From contig JAFWRQ010000033.1 of the NCBI GenBank assembly GCA_017519865.1, positions 1-64,000 of the forward strand: 64,000 bases of DNA. Direction: 5' to 3'. Source of the DNA: Bacteroidales bacterium. Lineage in GTDB: Bacteria; Bacteroidota; Bacteroidia; Bacteroidales; UBA932. The position numbers and the translations under genes were made by a program. Below, piece after piece: positions 41,544 to 50,514 of this stretch (position 1 is its first letter; each line of letters begins with the position of its first letter). The notes below the pieces were generated by a model that worked only from the letters and a program-made list of their open reading frames with translations, was not told the origin of the DNA and did not search any database.

Positions 41544-42686
41544 ATGGGCCACATTATCGAAAATCTTGTTCAATTCTGGCAATACACGGGGTTCGCCAAC
41601 ATGACCGTGTCGCATATCATCATGATATGCATCGGCATCATCTTCATCACCCTGGGTATCGTCAAGGAGTGGGAGCCGCTGCTGCTCGTCCCGATCGGCT
41701 TCGGCATCATCATCGGCAACATCCCCATGTTCCCCGGACTCAACATCGGCGTCTACGAGGACGGTTCGGTGCTGAACACCCTATACCAGGGTGTCCGCAT
41801 GGGCTGGTATCCGCCGCTTATCTTCCTGGGCATCGGGGCCATGACCGACTTCTCGGCCCTGATCTCGCAACCGCGGCTGATGCTCATCGGCGCAGCCGCA
41901 CAGATCGGCATTTTTGGGGCCTACCTCCTTTCCATAGCCTTCGGCTTCGCCCCCAATGAAGCCGGTGCCATCGGCATCATCGGCGGCGCCGACGGCCCTA
42001 CCGCCATCTTCCTGTCATCCAAGCTTGCACCGGACCTTATGGGTGCCATCGCCGTGTGTGCATACTCCTACATGGCCCTCGTTCCGGTCATCCAGAAGCC
42101 CATCATGCTGCTGCTGACCACCAAGAAGGAGCGCCTCATCGAGATGCCCGCCCCGCGCGTAGTCAGCCAGAAGGAGAAGATCATCTTCCCCATCGTCGGC
42201 TTCATCATGACCGCTTTCATCGTCCCCTCAGGTCTTCCGCTGCTCGGAATGCTTTTCTTCGGCAATCTCCTGAAGGAAAGCGGCGTCACCCGCCGTCTGG
42301 CCGAAACCGCACGCGGACCGCTTGTCGATGTGACCACCATCCTCATCGGTCTCACCGTAGGAGCCTCCACCCAGGCCGACAAGTTCCTGACCGGTAATTC
42401 ACTTAAGATCTTCGCACTCGGACTCACCTCGTTCATCATCGCCACGACGATGGGCGTGCTTTTCGTGAAGTTCTGGAATCTCTTCCTGAAGGAAGGCCGC
42501 AAGATCAATCCCCTCATCGGCAACGCCGGCGTGTCTGCCGTACCTGACAGCGCACGCGTTTCCGAGGTGGCAGGCCGCGAGGCCAACCCCAAGAACCACC
42601 TGCTGATGCACGCCATGGCTCCCAATGTGGCCGGCGTTATCGGTTCGGCCGTAGCGGCCGGTATCCTCCTCAGCTTCCTGGGATAA
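41544..42686 (+). CDS. mmdB: Na+-pumping decarboxylase beta subunit
   Basis: A 380-residue polytopic membrane protein (about nine to eleven helices) of the OadB/MmdB/GcdB family. It decarboxylates carboxybiotin and couples this to export of Na+. Signature blocks: NIGVYEDGSVLNTLYQGVRMGWYPPLIFLGIGAMTDF, GIIGGADGPTAIF (the Asp of this motif is essential in Klebsiella OadB), FFGNLLKESGVTRRLAETARGPLVDVTTILIGLTVGASTQADKFL, and APNVAGVIGSAVAAG with the conserved Asn and Ser. About 50 bases follow before the ATPase operon; no promoter or terminator is obvious there, so read-through is possible. Confidence 0.96.
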   Translation: MGHIIENLVQFWQYTGFANMTVSHIIMICIGIIFITLGIVKEWEPLLLVPIGFGIIIGNIPMFPGLNIGVYEDGSVLNTLYQGVRMGWYPPLIFLGIGAMTDFSALISQPRLMLIGAAAQIGIFGAYLLSIAFGFAPNEAGAIGIIGGADGPTAIFLSSKLAPDLMGAIAVCAYSYMALVPVIQKPIMLLLTTKKERLIEMPAPRVVSQKEKIIFPIVGFIMTAFIVPSGLPLLGMLFFGNLLKESGVTRRLAETARGPLVDVTTILIGLTVGASTQADKFLTGNSLKIFALGLTSFIIATTMGVLFVKFWNLFLKEGRKINPLIGNAGVSAVPDSARVSEVAGREANPKNHLLMHAMAPNVAGVIGSAVAAGILLSFLG

Positions 42687-42736
42687 TTACCAGCTGGGCG
42701 GACTGAATAACCAACGTAATCAATAACACTTTTTAT

Positions 42737-43339
42737 ATGGACAAACTGCAAGAACTGACTGAAAAGCTCTACAACGACGGGCTGTCAAAAGGCAGGGAAG
42801 AAGGCGAGAGGCTTCTCGAAGAAGCTCGCAAGCAGGCAGAGGAGATAGTCGCCCAGGCGCGCAGGCAGGCAGAGGACATCGTCTCGGAGGCGCACAGGCA
42901 AGCCGACGACTACACCCAGAAGGTCACTTCCGACCTGAAGATGGCGGCGTCGCAGAGTCTCCAGGCCACCAAGAAGGACATCGAAAACCTCATCATCGGC
43001 AGATTTGCCGGCGAAGAGGTCAAGAAGTCCCTCTCGTCCGCCGATTTCATCAAGGAGATCCTCAAGACCGTCGCACAGAAGTTCACGTCCGAGGAGTCCT
43101 CGGACCTCGCTCTCGTGCTTCCGGCCTCGCTACAGTCGGAGCTCGAGCCCTTCGTCAAGGGCGAGCTTGCAAAACTGCTGGGCAAGGGTATTGATGCCAC
43201 CTTCTCCAAAAAGATCAACGGCGGCTTCAACATCGGGCCCAAGGATGGAGGTTACTTCATCAGCATGACCGACGACACTTTCAACGAACTCATCACAGAG
43301 TATCTGCGTCCCGTAACTAAGAAGCTCCTTTTCGGTTAG
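42737..43339 (+). CDS. atpE: V/A-type ATPase subunit E
   Basis: A 200-residue peripheral-stalk subunit. The N-terminal ~90 residues are a charged helix (GLSKGREEGERLLEEARKQAEEIVAQARRQAEDIVSEAHRQADDY) with an Ala/Arg/Glu pattern typical of subunit E. The globular C-terminal domain (LKTVAQKFTSEES..., KKINGGFNIGPKDGGYFISMTDDTFNELITEYLRP) also matches. It is the first gene of the V-ATPase cluster and connects the catalytic head to the membrane sector. Confidence 0.9.
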   Translation: MDKLQELTEKLYNDGLSKGREEGERLLEEARKQAEEIVAQARRQAEDIVSEAHRQADDYTQKVTSDLKMAASQSLQATKKDIENLIIGRFAGEEVKKSLSSADFIKEILKTVAQKFTSEESSDLALVLPASLQSELEPFVKGELAKLLGKGIDATFSKKINGGFNIGPKDGGYFISMTDDTFNELITEYLRPVTKKLLFG

Positions 43340-43343
43340 GGTC

Positions 43344-43943
43344 ATGGACAACTACGAGTACTTGATAGCGGGGCTTCCCGTCCTCTCAAGCGACTGGTCC
43401 GCCCAACCGCAACTGTCCGCATCTGCGCTGATCCATGAGATCCGTTCGCTTAGTTCGGACAGGGACAACGTTCTATTCGACAAACTGCTTGACGGGTACA
43501 AGGAAGAGAACTTAACGCCGGAGTTCTACAAGTCCATGCTGTCGCACCCCAATACATTCCTGCGCGAATTCTTCCGTTTCGACCTCAACGTCCGCAACGC
43601 CAAGGTCCGCTACCTCAACCAAAGACTTGGCAGGCCGGCCGACAAGGACATCTTCCTCGAGGACGAGGAGGAGTTCGAGGAGGCAGGTGAGGTACGTATG
43701 GTACTATACGGCAACGACCTGCTGGAACGCGAGAAGGGCCTCGACAGGCTCATGTGGAAAAAGATCGGGGATCTGAACACCTTCGACTATTTCAACGTTT
43801 CCGCACTGCTGGGCTACATTGCCAAGCTCAAGATTGTCGACAGGTGGCTCTCGCTCGACGAGCAGACGGGCCGCGAAATGTTCAGGAAACTCGTGGAGGA
43901 GATCCGCGGGACCTTCAAGGGAGTCGATTTCAATGAAACATAA
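43344..43943 (+). CDS. DUF2764 protein, V-ATPase accessory (subunit-C-like position)
   Basis: A 199-residue protein of the DUF2764 family: NYEYLIAGLPVLSSDW at the N terminus, LREFFRFDLNVRNAKVRYLNQRLGRP in the middle, and FNVSALLGYIAKLKIVDRWLSLDEQTGREMFRKLVEEIRG. It occupies the place of subunit C between E and A in Bacteroidetes and spirochete V-ATPase operons and probably plays that linking role, although homology to C is not apparent. It has 4 and 13 base gaps to its neighbours. Confidence 0.87.
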   Translation: MDNYEYLIAGLPVLSSDWSAQPQLSASALIHEIRSLSSDRDNVLFDKLLDGYKEENLTPEFYKSMLSHPNTFLREFFRFDLNVRNAKVRYLNQRLGRPADKDIFLEDEEEFEEAGEVRMVLYGNDLLEREKGLDRLMWKKIGDLNTFDYFNVSALLGYIAKLKIVDRWLSLDEQTGREMFRKLVEEIRGTFKGVDFNET

Positions 43944-43956
43944 TTAATACACCAAT

Positions 43957-45711
43957 ATGAATACAACCGGAAAAGTTACGGGTATCGTTTCCAACCTGGT
44001 GACCGTGCAGGTGGACGGCCCTGTGGCGGAGAACGAACTCTGCTTCATCAACCTTGACGGCACTCAGCTCCTTGCCGAGGTCATCAAGGTCAACAAGGGC
44101 AGGGCTTCCGTGCAGGTTTTCGAGAGCACCCGCGGCCTCAAGAACGGCGACACCGTCGAGTTCCTCGGCAAGATGCTCGAGGCGACCCTCGGTCCGGGCT
44201 TGCTTTCCAGCGTGTACGACGGCCTCCAGAACGACCTCACCACTATGAAAGAGGTCTTCCTCCAGCGAGGCGAGTATACCGACCCGCTCGATCGTGAAAG
44301 ACTCTGGGACTTCGTCCCCATAGCAAAGCCCGGCGACAAAGTCGTCGCCGCCGACTGGCTGGGAGAGGTAAAGGAAGGCTGGCTGCCCCACAAGATCATG
44401 GTTCCCTTCGCCTTCAAGGGCGAATACACCGTCAAGTCCATCGTGGGTGAAGGCCAGTACAACGTCGACACCGTCATAGCGGTCCTCACCGGCGAGGACG
44501 GAGAGGACGTCGACGTCACAATGACCCAGAAATGGCCCGTCAAGGTAGCCGTCAAGGGATACAGGGAAAAGCCCCGCCCGTTCAAGATCATGGAAACGGG
44601 AGTACGTGTAATCGACACTTTCAACCCCATCGCCGAAGGCGGCACCGGTTTCATCCCCGGGCCTTTCGGCTGCGGCAAGACCGTCCTCCAGCACGCCATC
44701 GCCAAGCAGGGCGAGGCCGACATCATCGTGATGGCCGCCTGCGGCGAACGAGCCAACGAGGTGGTGGAGATCTTCACCGAGTTCCCCGAACTCATCGACC
44801 CCCACACCGGACGCCACCTTATGGAGCGTACCACCATCATCTGCACCACCTCCAACATGCCTGTCGCCGCGCGTGAAGCATCGGTGTACACGGCCATGAC
44901 CATCTGCGAGTATTACCGCGCCATGGGTCTCAGGTGCCTGCTGCTGGCCGACTCGACCTCCCGCTGGGCACAGGCCCTCAGGGAAATGTCCAACCGCATG
45001 GAGGAACTCCCGGGTGCAGATGCCTTCCCGGTGGACCTCTCGTCGATCATTTCAAATTTCTACGCTCGTGCAGGCGTGGTTGTCCTGAACAACGGCCAGA
45101 CCGGAGCGGTGACCTTCATCGGTACCGTCTCCCCTGCCGGAGGTAACCTGAAGGAGCCGGTTACGGAGTCCACCAAGAAAGCCGCCCGCTGCTTCTACGC
45201 CCTCGAGCAGAACCGTGCCGACCAGAAACGCTACCCCGCCGTCAACCCTATCGACTCATACTCCAAGTATCTCGAATATCCTGAGATCCGGGAGTTCCTC
45301 GACCGGACGGTCGAGAAAGGATGGGTCGAGAAGGTCAACCATCTGAAAGTGCTTGTCCGTCGCGGCAAGGAAGCCAATGACCAGATCAATATCCTCGGCG
45401 ACGACGGAGTCCCTATGAGTTACCACGAGACCTTCTGGAAGTCCGAACTCATAGACTTCGCACTGCTCCAGCAGGACGGCTTCGACCCTGTCGACAGCCT
45501 CTGCCCGATGGAGCGGCAGAAGTATATGGCCGACCTCGTCGAGAGCATCTGCGAGAGAGAGTTCATCTTCGATGACTACGAGCAGTGCCGCGACTGGTTC
45601 AAGGAGCTCATCAACCTCCTGCGCCAGATGAACTACAATCAATTCATGAGCGAAGCTTTCCTCGACTACCAGTCACAAATCAACAAACACCTCGAAAGCA
45701 ATGTCAACTAA
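43957..45711 (+). CDS. atpA: V/A-type ATPase catalytic subunit A
   Basis: A 584-residue catalytic subunit. N-terminal beta-barrel (GKVTGIVSNLVTVQVDGPV), the A-subunit-specific bulge (about 115-190), and the nucleotide-binding domain with Walker A PGPFGCGKTVLQ. The Cys in place of Ser/Ala in GPFGxGKT is as in eukaryotic V-ATPases. Further blocks are MAACGERANEVVEIF with the catalytic Glu, LLADSTSRWAQALREMSNRMEELPGADAFP, and the C-terminal helical domain. It hydrolyses or makes ATP. Its last 11 bases overlap the atpB start. Confidence 0.97.
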   Translation: MNTTGKVTGIVSNLVTVQVDGPVAENELCFINLDGTQLLAEVIKVNKGRASVQVFESTRGLKNGDTVEFLGKMLEATLGPGLLSSVYDGLQNDLTTMKEVFLQRGEYTDPLDRERLWDFVPIAKPGDKVVAADWLGEVKEGWLPHKIMVPFAFKGEYTVKSIVGEGQYNVDTVIAVLTGEDGEDVDVTMTQKWPVKVAVKGYREKPRPFKIMETGVRVIDTFNPIAEGGTGFIPGPFGCGKTVLQHAIAKQGEADIIVMAACGERANEVVEIFTEFPELIDPHTGRHLMERTTIICTTSNMPVAAREASVYTAMTICEYYRAMGLRCLLLADSTSRWAQALREMSNRMEELPGADAFPVDLSSIISNFYARAGVVVLNNGQTGAVTFIGTVSPAGGNLKEPVTESTKKAARCFYALEQNRADQKRYPAVNPIDSYSKYLEYPEIREFLDRTVEKGWVEKVNHLKVLVRRGKEANDQINILGDDGVPMSYHETFWKSELIDFALLQQDGFDPVDSLCPMERQKYMADLVESICEREFIFDDYEQCRDWFKELINLLRQMNYNQFMSEAFLDYQSQINKHLESNVN

Positions 45712-47023
45712 AGCATATCAGAAAGTCTACACCCAGCTCGATGCCATCACCAAGGCTACGGTCTCCCTCAAGGCCAAAGGTGTGACCAATGACGAGCTGG
45801 CAGTCGTGGCGGGCCGTCTGGCCCAGGTGGTCAAGACCAAGGGAGACATCGTCACGTTGCAGGTGTTTGCCGGCACCGAAGGCATTCCTACGAATGCCGA
45901 GGTTGCATTCATGGGCAATCCTCCCGTCCTCCGCGTAAGCGAACAACTCGCCGGACGCTTCTTCAACGCATACGGAGATCCCATTGACGGAGGCCCAGAG
46001 GTGGACGGCGAAGTCCGCCAGATCGGCGGTCCCTCCGTCAACCCCTACAAGCGCAAGCAGCCTTCAGAGCTTATCCCGACCGGCATTGCCGGCATCGACC
46101 TGAACAACACCCTGGTGTCAGGCCAGAAGATTCCGTTCTTTGCCGACCCTGACCAGCCTTACAACCAGGTCATGGCCGACGTCGCCCTGAGGGCGGACGT
46201 CGACAAGATCATCCTCGGCGGCATGGGCCTCAGCAACGACGACTATCTCTATTACCGCCACGCCTTCGAGGATGCCGGTGCCCTTGAGAAGATCGTCTCT
46301 TTCGTCAACACCACCGAGGAGCCTCCCGTGGAGCGCCTCCTGATTCCATATATGGCCCTCACCGCCGCCGAGTATTTCGCCGCAGACAAGAACGAGAAAG
46401 TGCTTGTCCTGCTGACGGACATGACCCTGTATGCCGACGCGCTGTCCATCGTTTCCAACCGTATGGACCAGATCCCTTCCAAGGATTCCATGCCCGGTTC
46501 GCTCTATTCCGACCTCGCCAAGATCTACGAGAAGGCGGTGCAGTTCCCGGATGGCGGCTCCATCACCATCATCGCCGTCACTACGCTCAACGACGGAGAC
46601 ATCACGCACGCCATTCCGGACAATACCGGTTACATCACTGAAGGACAGTTGTTCCTGCGCGCGGACACCGACACGGGCAAGGTCATAGTCGACCCGTTCC
46701 GTTCGCTCTCGCGACTCAAACAGCTCGTCCAAGGCAAGAAAACGCGCGAGGACCACAGCCAGGTCATGAACGCCGGCGTCCGCCTGTATGCCGATGCGCA
46801 GAACGCAAAGACAAAGATGGAGAACGGTTTCGACCTCTCCGACTACGACCTCCGCTGCCTGGACTATGCAAAGGAATATGCGGTCAGGCTCCTCAGCATC
46901 GACGTAAACATCAAGATCGACGAGATGCTGGATACCGCATGGGAGCTTTTCGCCAAGTATTTTACCAAGGCAGAGACAGGTATCAAGCAAGCTTTGATCG
47001 ACAAATACTGGCCTGCTGAATAA
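45701..47023 (+). CDS. atpB: V/A-type ATPase regulatory subunit B
   Basis: A 440-residue non-catalytic subunit. It has the F1/V1 N-terminal barrel, lacks a Walker A motif (GQKIPFFADPDQPYNQVMADVA at the equivalent place), and keeps LLTDMTLYADALSIVSNRMDQIPSKDSMPGSLYSDLAKIYEKA and GSITIIAVTTLNDGDITHAIPDNTGYITEGQLFL. It pairs with A in the A3B3 head. The start overlaps the end of atpA, suggesting coupling. Confidence 0.96.
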   Translation: MSTKAYQKVYTQLDAITKATVSLKAKGVTNDELAVVAGRLAQVVKTKGDIVTLQVFAGTEGIPTNAEVAFMGNPPVLRVSEQLAGRFFNAYGDPIDGGPEVDGEVRQIGGPSVNPYKRKQPSELIPTGIAGIDLNNTLVSGQKIPFFADPDQPYNQVMADVALRADVDKIILGGMGLSNDDYLYYRHAFEDAGALEKIVSFVNTTEEPPVERLLIPYMALTAAEYFAADKNEKVLVLLTDMTLYADALSIVSNRMDQIPSKDSMPGSLYSDLAKIYEKAVQFPDGGSITIIAVTTLNDGDITHAIPDNTGYITEGQLFLRADTDTGKVIVDPFRSLSRLKQLVQGKKTREDHSQVMNAGVRLYADAQNAKTKMENGFDLSDYDLRCLDYAKEYAVRLLSIDVNIKIDEMLDTAWELFAKYFTKAETGIKQALIDKYWPAE

Positions 47024-47025
47024 CT

Positions 47026-47634
47026 ATGGCTATCAAGTTCCAATACAATAAGACATCGCTGAATAACCTCGGCAAGCAGCTGAAGGTCCGTCAGAAGGCA
47101 CTCCCTACCCTGCAGAACAAGGAGTCTGCCCTTCGGATCGAGGTGCGCAAGGCCAAGGACTATTCCGAAAAGCTTGTTGCGGACCTGGAAGCCTCCATGC
47201 GGGAGTACGACTATCTCGCAGCCCTCTGGAACGAGTTCGAGCCAAGTCTCATCAGCATCACTGACGTGGACTTGATAACTGCCAAGGTAGCGGGAGTCAA
47301 AGTGCCGGAACTCAAGGACATACACTACGAGATACACGAGTTCAACGCATTCGCCAAACCGGCATGGTATGCCGACGGAGTGAGGATACTTGAGGAACTC
47401 ACGCGCCTGGGCATCGAATCAGAGGTATACCAGTACAAATGCCGTATCCTGGACTACCAGCGCAAGAAGACCACCCAGAAGGTCAATCTCTACGAGAAGG
47501 TACAGATTCCAGGCTATCAGGAGGCCATCAGGAAGATCAAGAGATATATGGAAGACGAGGAGAATCTCTCCAAGGCGTCTTCCAAGATCGTGAAGGAACG
47601 CCACGCACTGGAAGAAGAGGAGGAAATGCAATGA
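47026..47634 (+). CDS. atpD: V/A-type ATPase central-stalk subunit D
   Basis: A 202-residue protein made of two long helices flanking a short region, the subunit D layout: KFQYNKTSLNNLGKQLKVRQKALPTLQNKESALRIEVRKAKDYSEKL near the N terminus and YQEAIRKIKRYMEDEENLSKASSKIVKERHALEEEEE at the end. It forms the rotating axle inside A3B3. It lies 2 bases after atpB and its TGA overlaps the atpI ATG (ATGA). No separate subunit F gene is seen. Confidence 0.92.
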   Translation: MAIKFQYNKTSLNNLGKQLKVRQKALPTLQNKESALRIEVRKAKDYSEKLVADLEASMREYDYLAALWNEFEPSLISITDVDLITAKVAGVKVPELKDIHYEIHEFNAFAKPAWYADGVRILEELTRLGIESEVYQYKCRILDYQRKKTTQKVNLYEKVQIPGYQEAIRKIKRYMEDEENLSKASSKIVKERHALEEEEEMQ

Positions 47635-49352
47635 TTGAGAAAATGACCAAGTATTCCTTCATCCTGCTCAAGGGTGAGGAGGAGAAGTTCCTGGAGCAGC
47701 TCCAGGGACTCGGAGTCGTCGACATCAAGCGCTCCTCAGTTCCCGTGGACGAGCATTCCACGAACCTCGTTGAACGCATCGGCCAGGTAAAGAACGAAAT
47801 CGGAGCCCTGGAAAGGGGAATTGACGCGCATCTGACCGAGCAGCTCGCACTCCGTGACAGCCTGGCCGAGGCGGCGGAAGTCATCGCCCCCTGGGGCGAA
47901 TACGACCGTGACAAGGCCGAGGCCCTGGGACGCGCAGGCGTACCCATGCACTTCTACTGCGTACGGAAGAAGGATTTCAAGCCCGACTGGGCTGCGGATT
48001 ATCCTGTCCAGGTCATCTGTGACGAAGGCAAGAAAGTGCATTTCGTGATTCCGGGCGACGTCGAAGGATTCCCCGTCAGGGAAATGGACTCTCCCATGTA
48101 CGCCATCCACGAACTCAAGGCGGCGATCGCCGCCAAGGACAAGGAGATTGAGCGTTACCGCAAGCACCTGGAAGACAGGAAGTCCGAGATTCCGGACCTC
48201 GAGGCCAGGGGCGCAGCGCTCAAGAACGAGCTCAACATCTATCTCGCATCCCTTGCAGGAGAATCCGCGGTCGAGGACAGGCTTACGGTCTACGAAGGCT
48301 TCGCGCCTTCCGATTCCGACGCCAGACTCTCCGAGGTTCTCGACTCTTCCGAAGCCCTTTGGCTCAAGGATGCCGCCGCTACGGCGGACAATCCTCCTAT
48401 CAAGTTGAAGAACAACAGGTTCGTGAATATGTTCGAGGTCCTCACCGACATGTATGGTCGTCCGTCTTATGACGGGTTCGACCCGACTCCGTTCCTGTCC
48501 ATTTTCTTCCTGCTCTTTTTCGCACTCTGCATGGGAGACGCCGGCTACGGCATGGTACTCATCATCGTCGGCCTGCTGATGAAGAAGGTCAAGAGTTTCA
48601 AGGACATGGCACCGCTGGTGGTTACGCTCGGCATTGGTACGCTCGTGGTCGGATTCTTCATGCACACATTCTTCAGCATCGACATCTCGCAGTGGAAGGT
48701 ATTCGAACCCATCAAGGGCATCTTCCTTCCCGCCGAGATAGCCGGCTATGACGGAGCCATGGTACTTTCGCTGGTGATCGGTATCCTTCATCTGTGCCTC
48801 GCGATGATAGTGAAGACATACATCGCTACCCGCAACAACGGCTTCCTGGAGTCCCTGGGCACCTGGGGATGGACACTGCTGATCGTAGGCGGAGTCATCG
48901 TCGCAGGCATCGCCCTGGCCGGAGTCATCGATGCAACAGTGACAAAATGGATCGTCATCGTACTGGGAGTGCTTTCCGCCCTTGGAATATTCGTCTTCAA
49001 CAACATCCACCGCAATCCCCTGCTCAACATCGGAAGCGGTCTTTGGGAGACATACAATACCGCTACCGGCCTCCTCGGCGACGTACTCAGTTACCTCCGC
49101 CTCTATGCCCTCGGCCTTGCCGGAGCCATGCTCGGTTTCGCCTTCAACGACCTTGGCAAGATGGTCCTCGGCGACGGTCACTCCATCAGTTCGTGGGTGT
49201 TTTTCATTATCATAGTCGTCATAGGACACACCTTGAACATAGCGATGTGTGCCCTGGGCGCTTTCGTGCATCCCCTGCGTCTCAACTTCCTGGAGTTCTT
49301 CAAGAACTCCGGCTACGAAGGCTCTGGGCGCACATTCAACCCCCTGAAATAG
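47631..49352 (+). CDS. atpI: V/A-type ATPase membrane subunit I (a subunit)
   Basis: A 573-residue stator subunit. The N-terminal half (1-270) is cytosolic with coiled-coil segments (AIHELKAAIAAKDKEIERYRKHLEDRKSEI). The membrane half begins at PFLSIFFLLFFALCMGDAGYGMVLIIVGLLM and contains about seven helices, ending GNLLSYLRLYALGLAGAMLGFAFND-like VLSYLRLYALGLAGAMLG, where the Arg in YLRLYALG is the essential stator residue facing the K ring, then LNIAMCALGAFVHPLRLNFLEFF. ATG 47631 is chosen; the upstream open frame is an out-of-frame overlap with atpD. The length is near normal for bacterial I subunits. Confidence 0.95.
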   Translation: MIEKMTKYSFILLKGEEEKFLEQLQGLGVVDIKRSSVPVDEHSTNLVERIGQVKNEIGALERGIDAHLTEQLALRDSLAEAAEVIAPWGEYDRDKAEALGRAGVPMHFYCVRKKDFKPDWAADYPVQVICDEGKKVHFVIPGDVEGFPVREMDSPMYAIHELKAAIAAKDKEIERYRKHLEDRKSEIPDLEARGAALKNELNIYLASLAGESAVEDRLTVYEGFAPSDSDARLSEVLDSSEALWLKDAAATADNPPIKLKNNRFVNMFEVLTDMYGRPSYDGFDPTPFLSIFFLLFFALCMGDAGYGMVLIIVGLLMKKVKSFKDMAPLVVTLGIGTLVVGFFMHTFFSIDISQWKVFEPIKGIFLPAEIAGYDGAMVLSLVIGILHLCLAMIVKTYIATRNNGFLESLGTWGWTLLIVGGVIVAGIALAGVIDATVTKWIVIVLGVLSALGIFVFNNIHRNPLLNIGSGLWETYNTATGLLGDVLSYLRLYALGLAGAMLGFAFNDLGKMVLGDGHSISSWVFFIIIVVIGHTLNIAMCALGAFVHPLRLNFLEFFKNSGYEGSGRTFNPLK

Positions 49353-49811
<459 letters not shown>

Positions 49812-49837
49812 ACTATCCGCTTTCGGACAACCGACGG

Positions 49838-50497
49838 TCAATCGATAGCTTCCAGCAGCTGCTCGCAGATGCTTTTCATTCCGGCAATGGACGGATGTCC
49901 GTTCTGCTTGTCTATGTCGTGCAGTTCGATGAGCTGCACGCCGTAGTGTTTACACACCTCCCGGCTTGACTCGTTGACCTCTTCGCGGAGTTCGGAGTTC
50001 AGGATCGAATAGATCTGAGCATCCGGATACCGCTTCTGGAGTGCGTCCAGCAGACAGGCATAGGCCGGCCTGAAGTTCTTGCAGTCATCCTTCGTCCAAT
50101 CGGAGTACTGGTACTCCCCCATGGGTGAGTTTGCCCAGGCATCATTGGTACCTCCGAACACGAAGATAATGTCGGGATCGCCCAGCAGGTCCACGCGCGT
50201 GGTGAATGCCGAACGGGAAGAATCCATTCCGAAATATCCGGTACCGCAGATGGTGGTTCCGCCCCACGAGTCATTCTTCTCGAGCTGATAGCCCTTAGCC
50301 TCGATATAGAGGCTCCACCAGGTCTGTTCCACTTCTTTCACGTCATTGTTTGCGTCAGGATAGAACGTGGCATACCCGTCAGGGATAATCCCCTTGAAGG
50401 TAGAATAGGAGTCTCCAAGGATGGAGACCTTCTTAGCCTGTCCCGATGCGGCTACCGCGACCAAAGCAAGCAGAATGACTAATACTGATCTTTTCAT
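49838..50497 (-). CDS. Secreted SGNH/GDSL hydrolase
   Basis: A 219-residue enzyme (ATG 50497; an ATG four codons upstream at 50509 is possible). MKRSVLVILLALVAVAASGQ is a signal peptide. The SGNH blocks are SILGDSYSTF (nucleophile Ser), DSWGGTTICG (oxyanion Gly), VFGGTNDAW (Asn), and DIDKQNGHPSIAGM (Asp/His pair). It is probably a carbohydrate esterase removing acetyl or similar groups. It is the last gene of the leftward carbohydrate-active cluster. Confidence 0.9.
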   Translation of the reverse strand: MKRSVLVILLALVAVAASGQAKKVSILGDSYSTFKGIIPDGYATFYPDANNDVKEVEQTWWSLYIEAKGYQLEKNDSWGGTTICGTGYFGMDSSRSAFTTRVDLLGDPDIIFVFGGTNDAWANSPMGEYQYSDWTKDDCKNFRPAYACLLDALQKRYPDAQIYSILNSELREEVNESSREVCKHYGVQLIELHDIDKQNGHPSIAGMKSICEQLLEAID

Positions 50498-50514
50498 ATC
50501 TGGAAACATTGTTT

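Noticed and set aside
42687-42736. Promoter for the V-ATPase operon
   Set aside because: No TAnnTTTG box is present in the gap; the ATPase genes may be read from the decarboxylase promoter or from one inside mmdB that I could not identify.
47736-49271. 511-codon open frame antisense to atpI, and similar long frames such as 32852-34477 (antisense to DUF4301) and 53066-54625 (antisense to GH9)
   Set aside because: They lie wholly opposite well-supported genes, are rich in His/Arg/Gly/Val as expected from reverse-reading GC-rich codons, and show no family motifs; open frames of this kind are a by-product of the codon bias.
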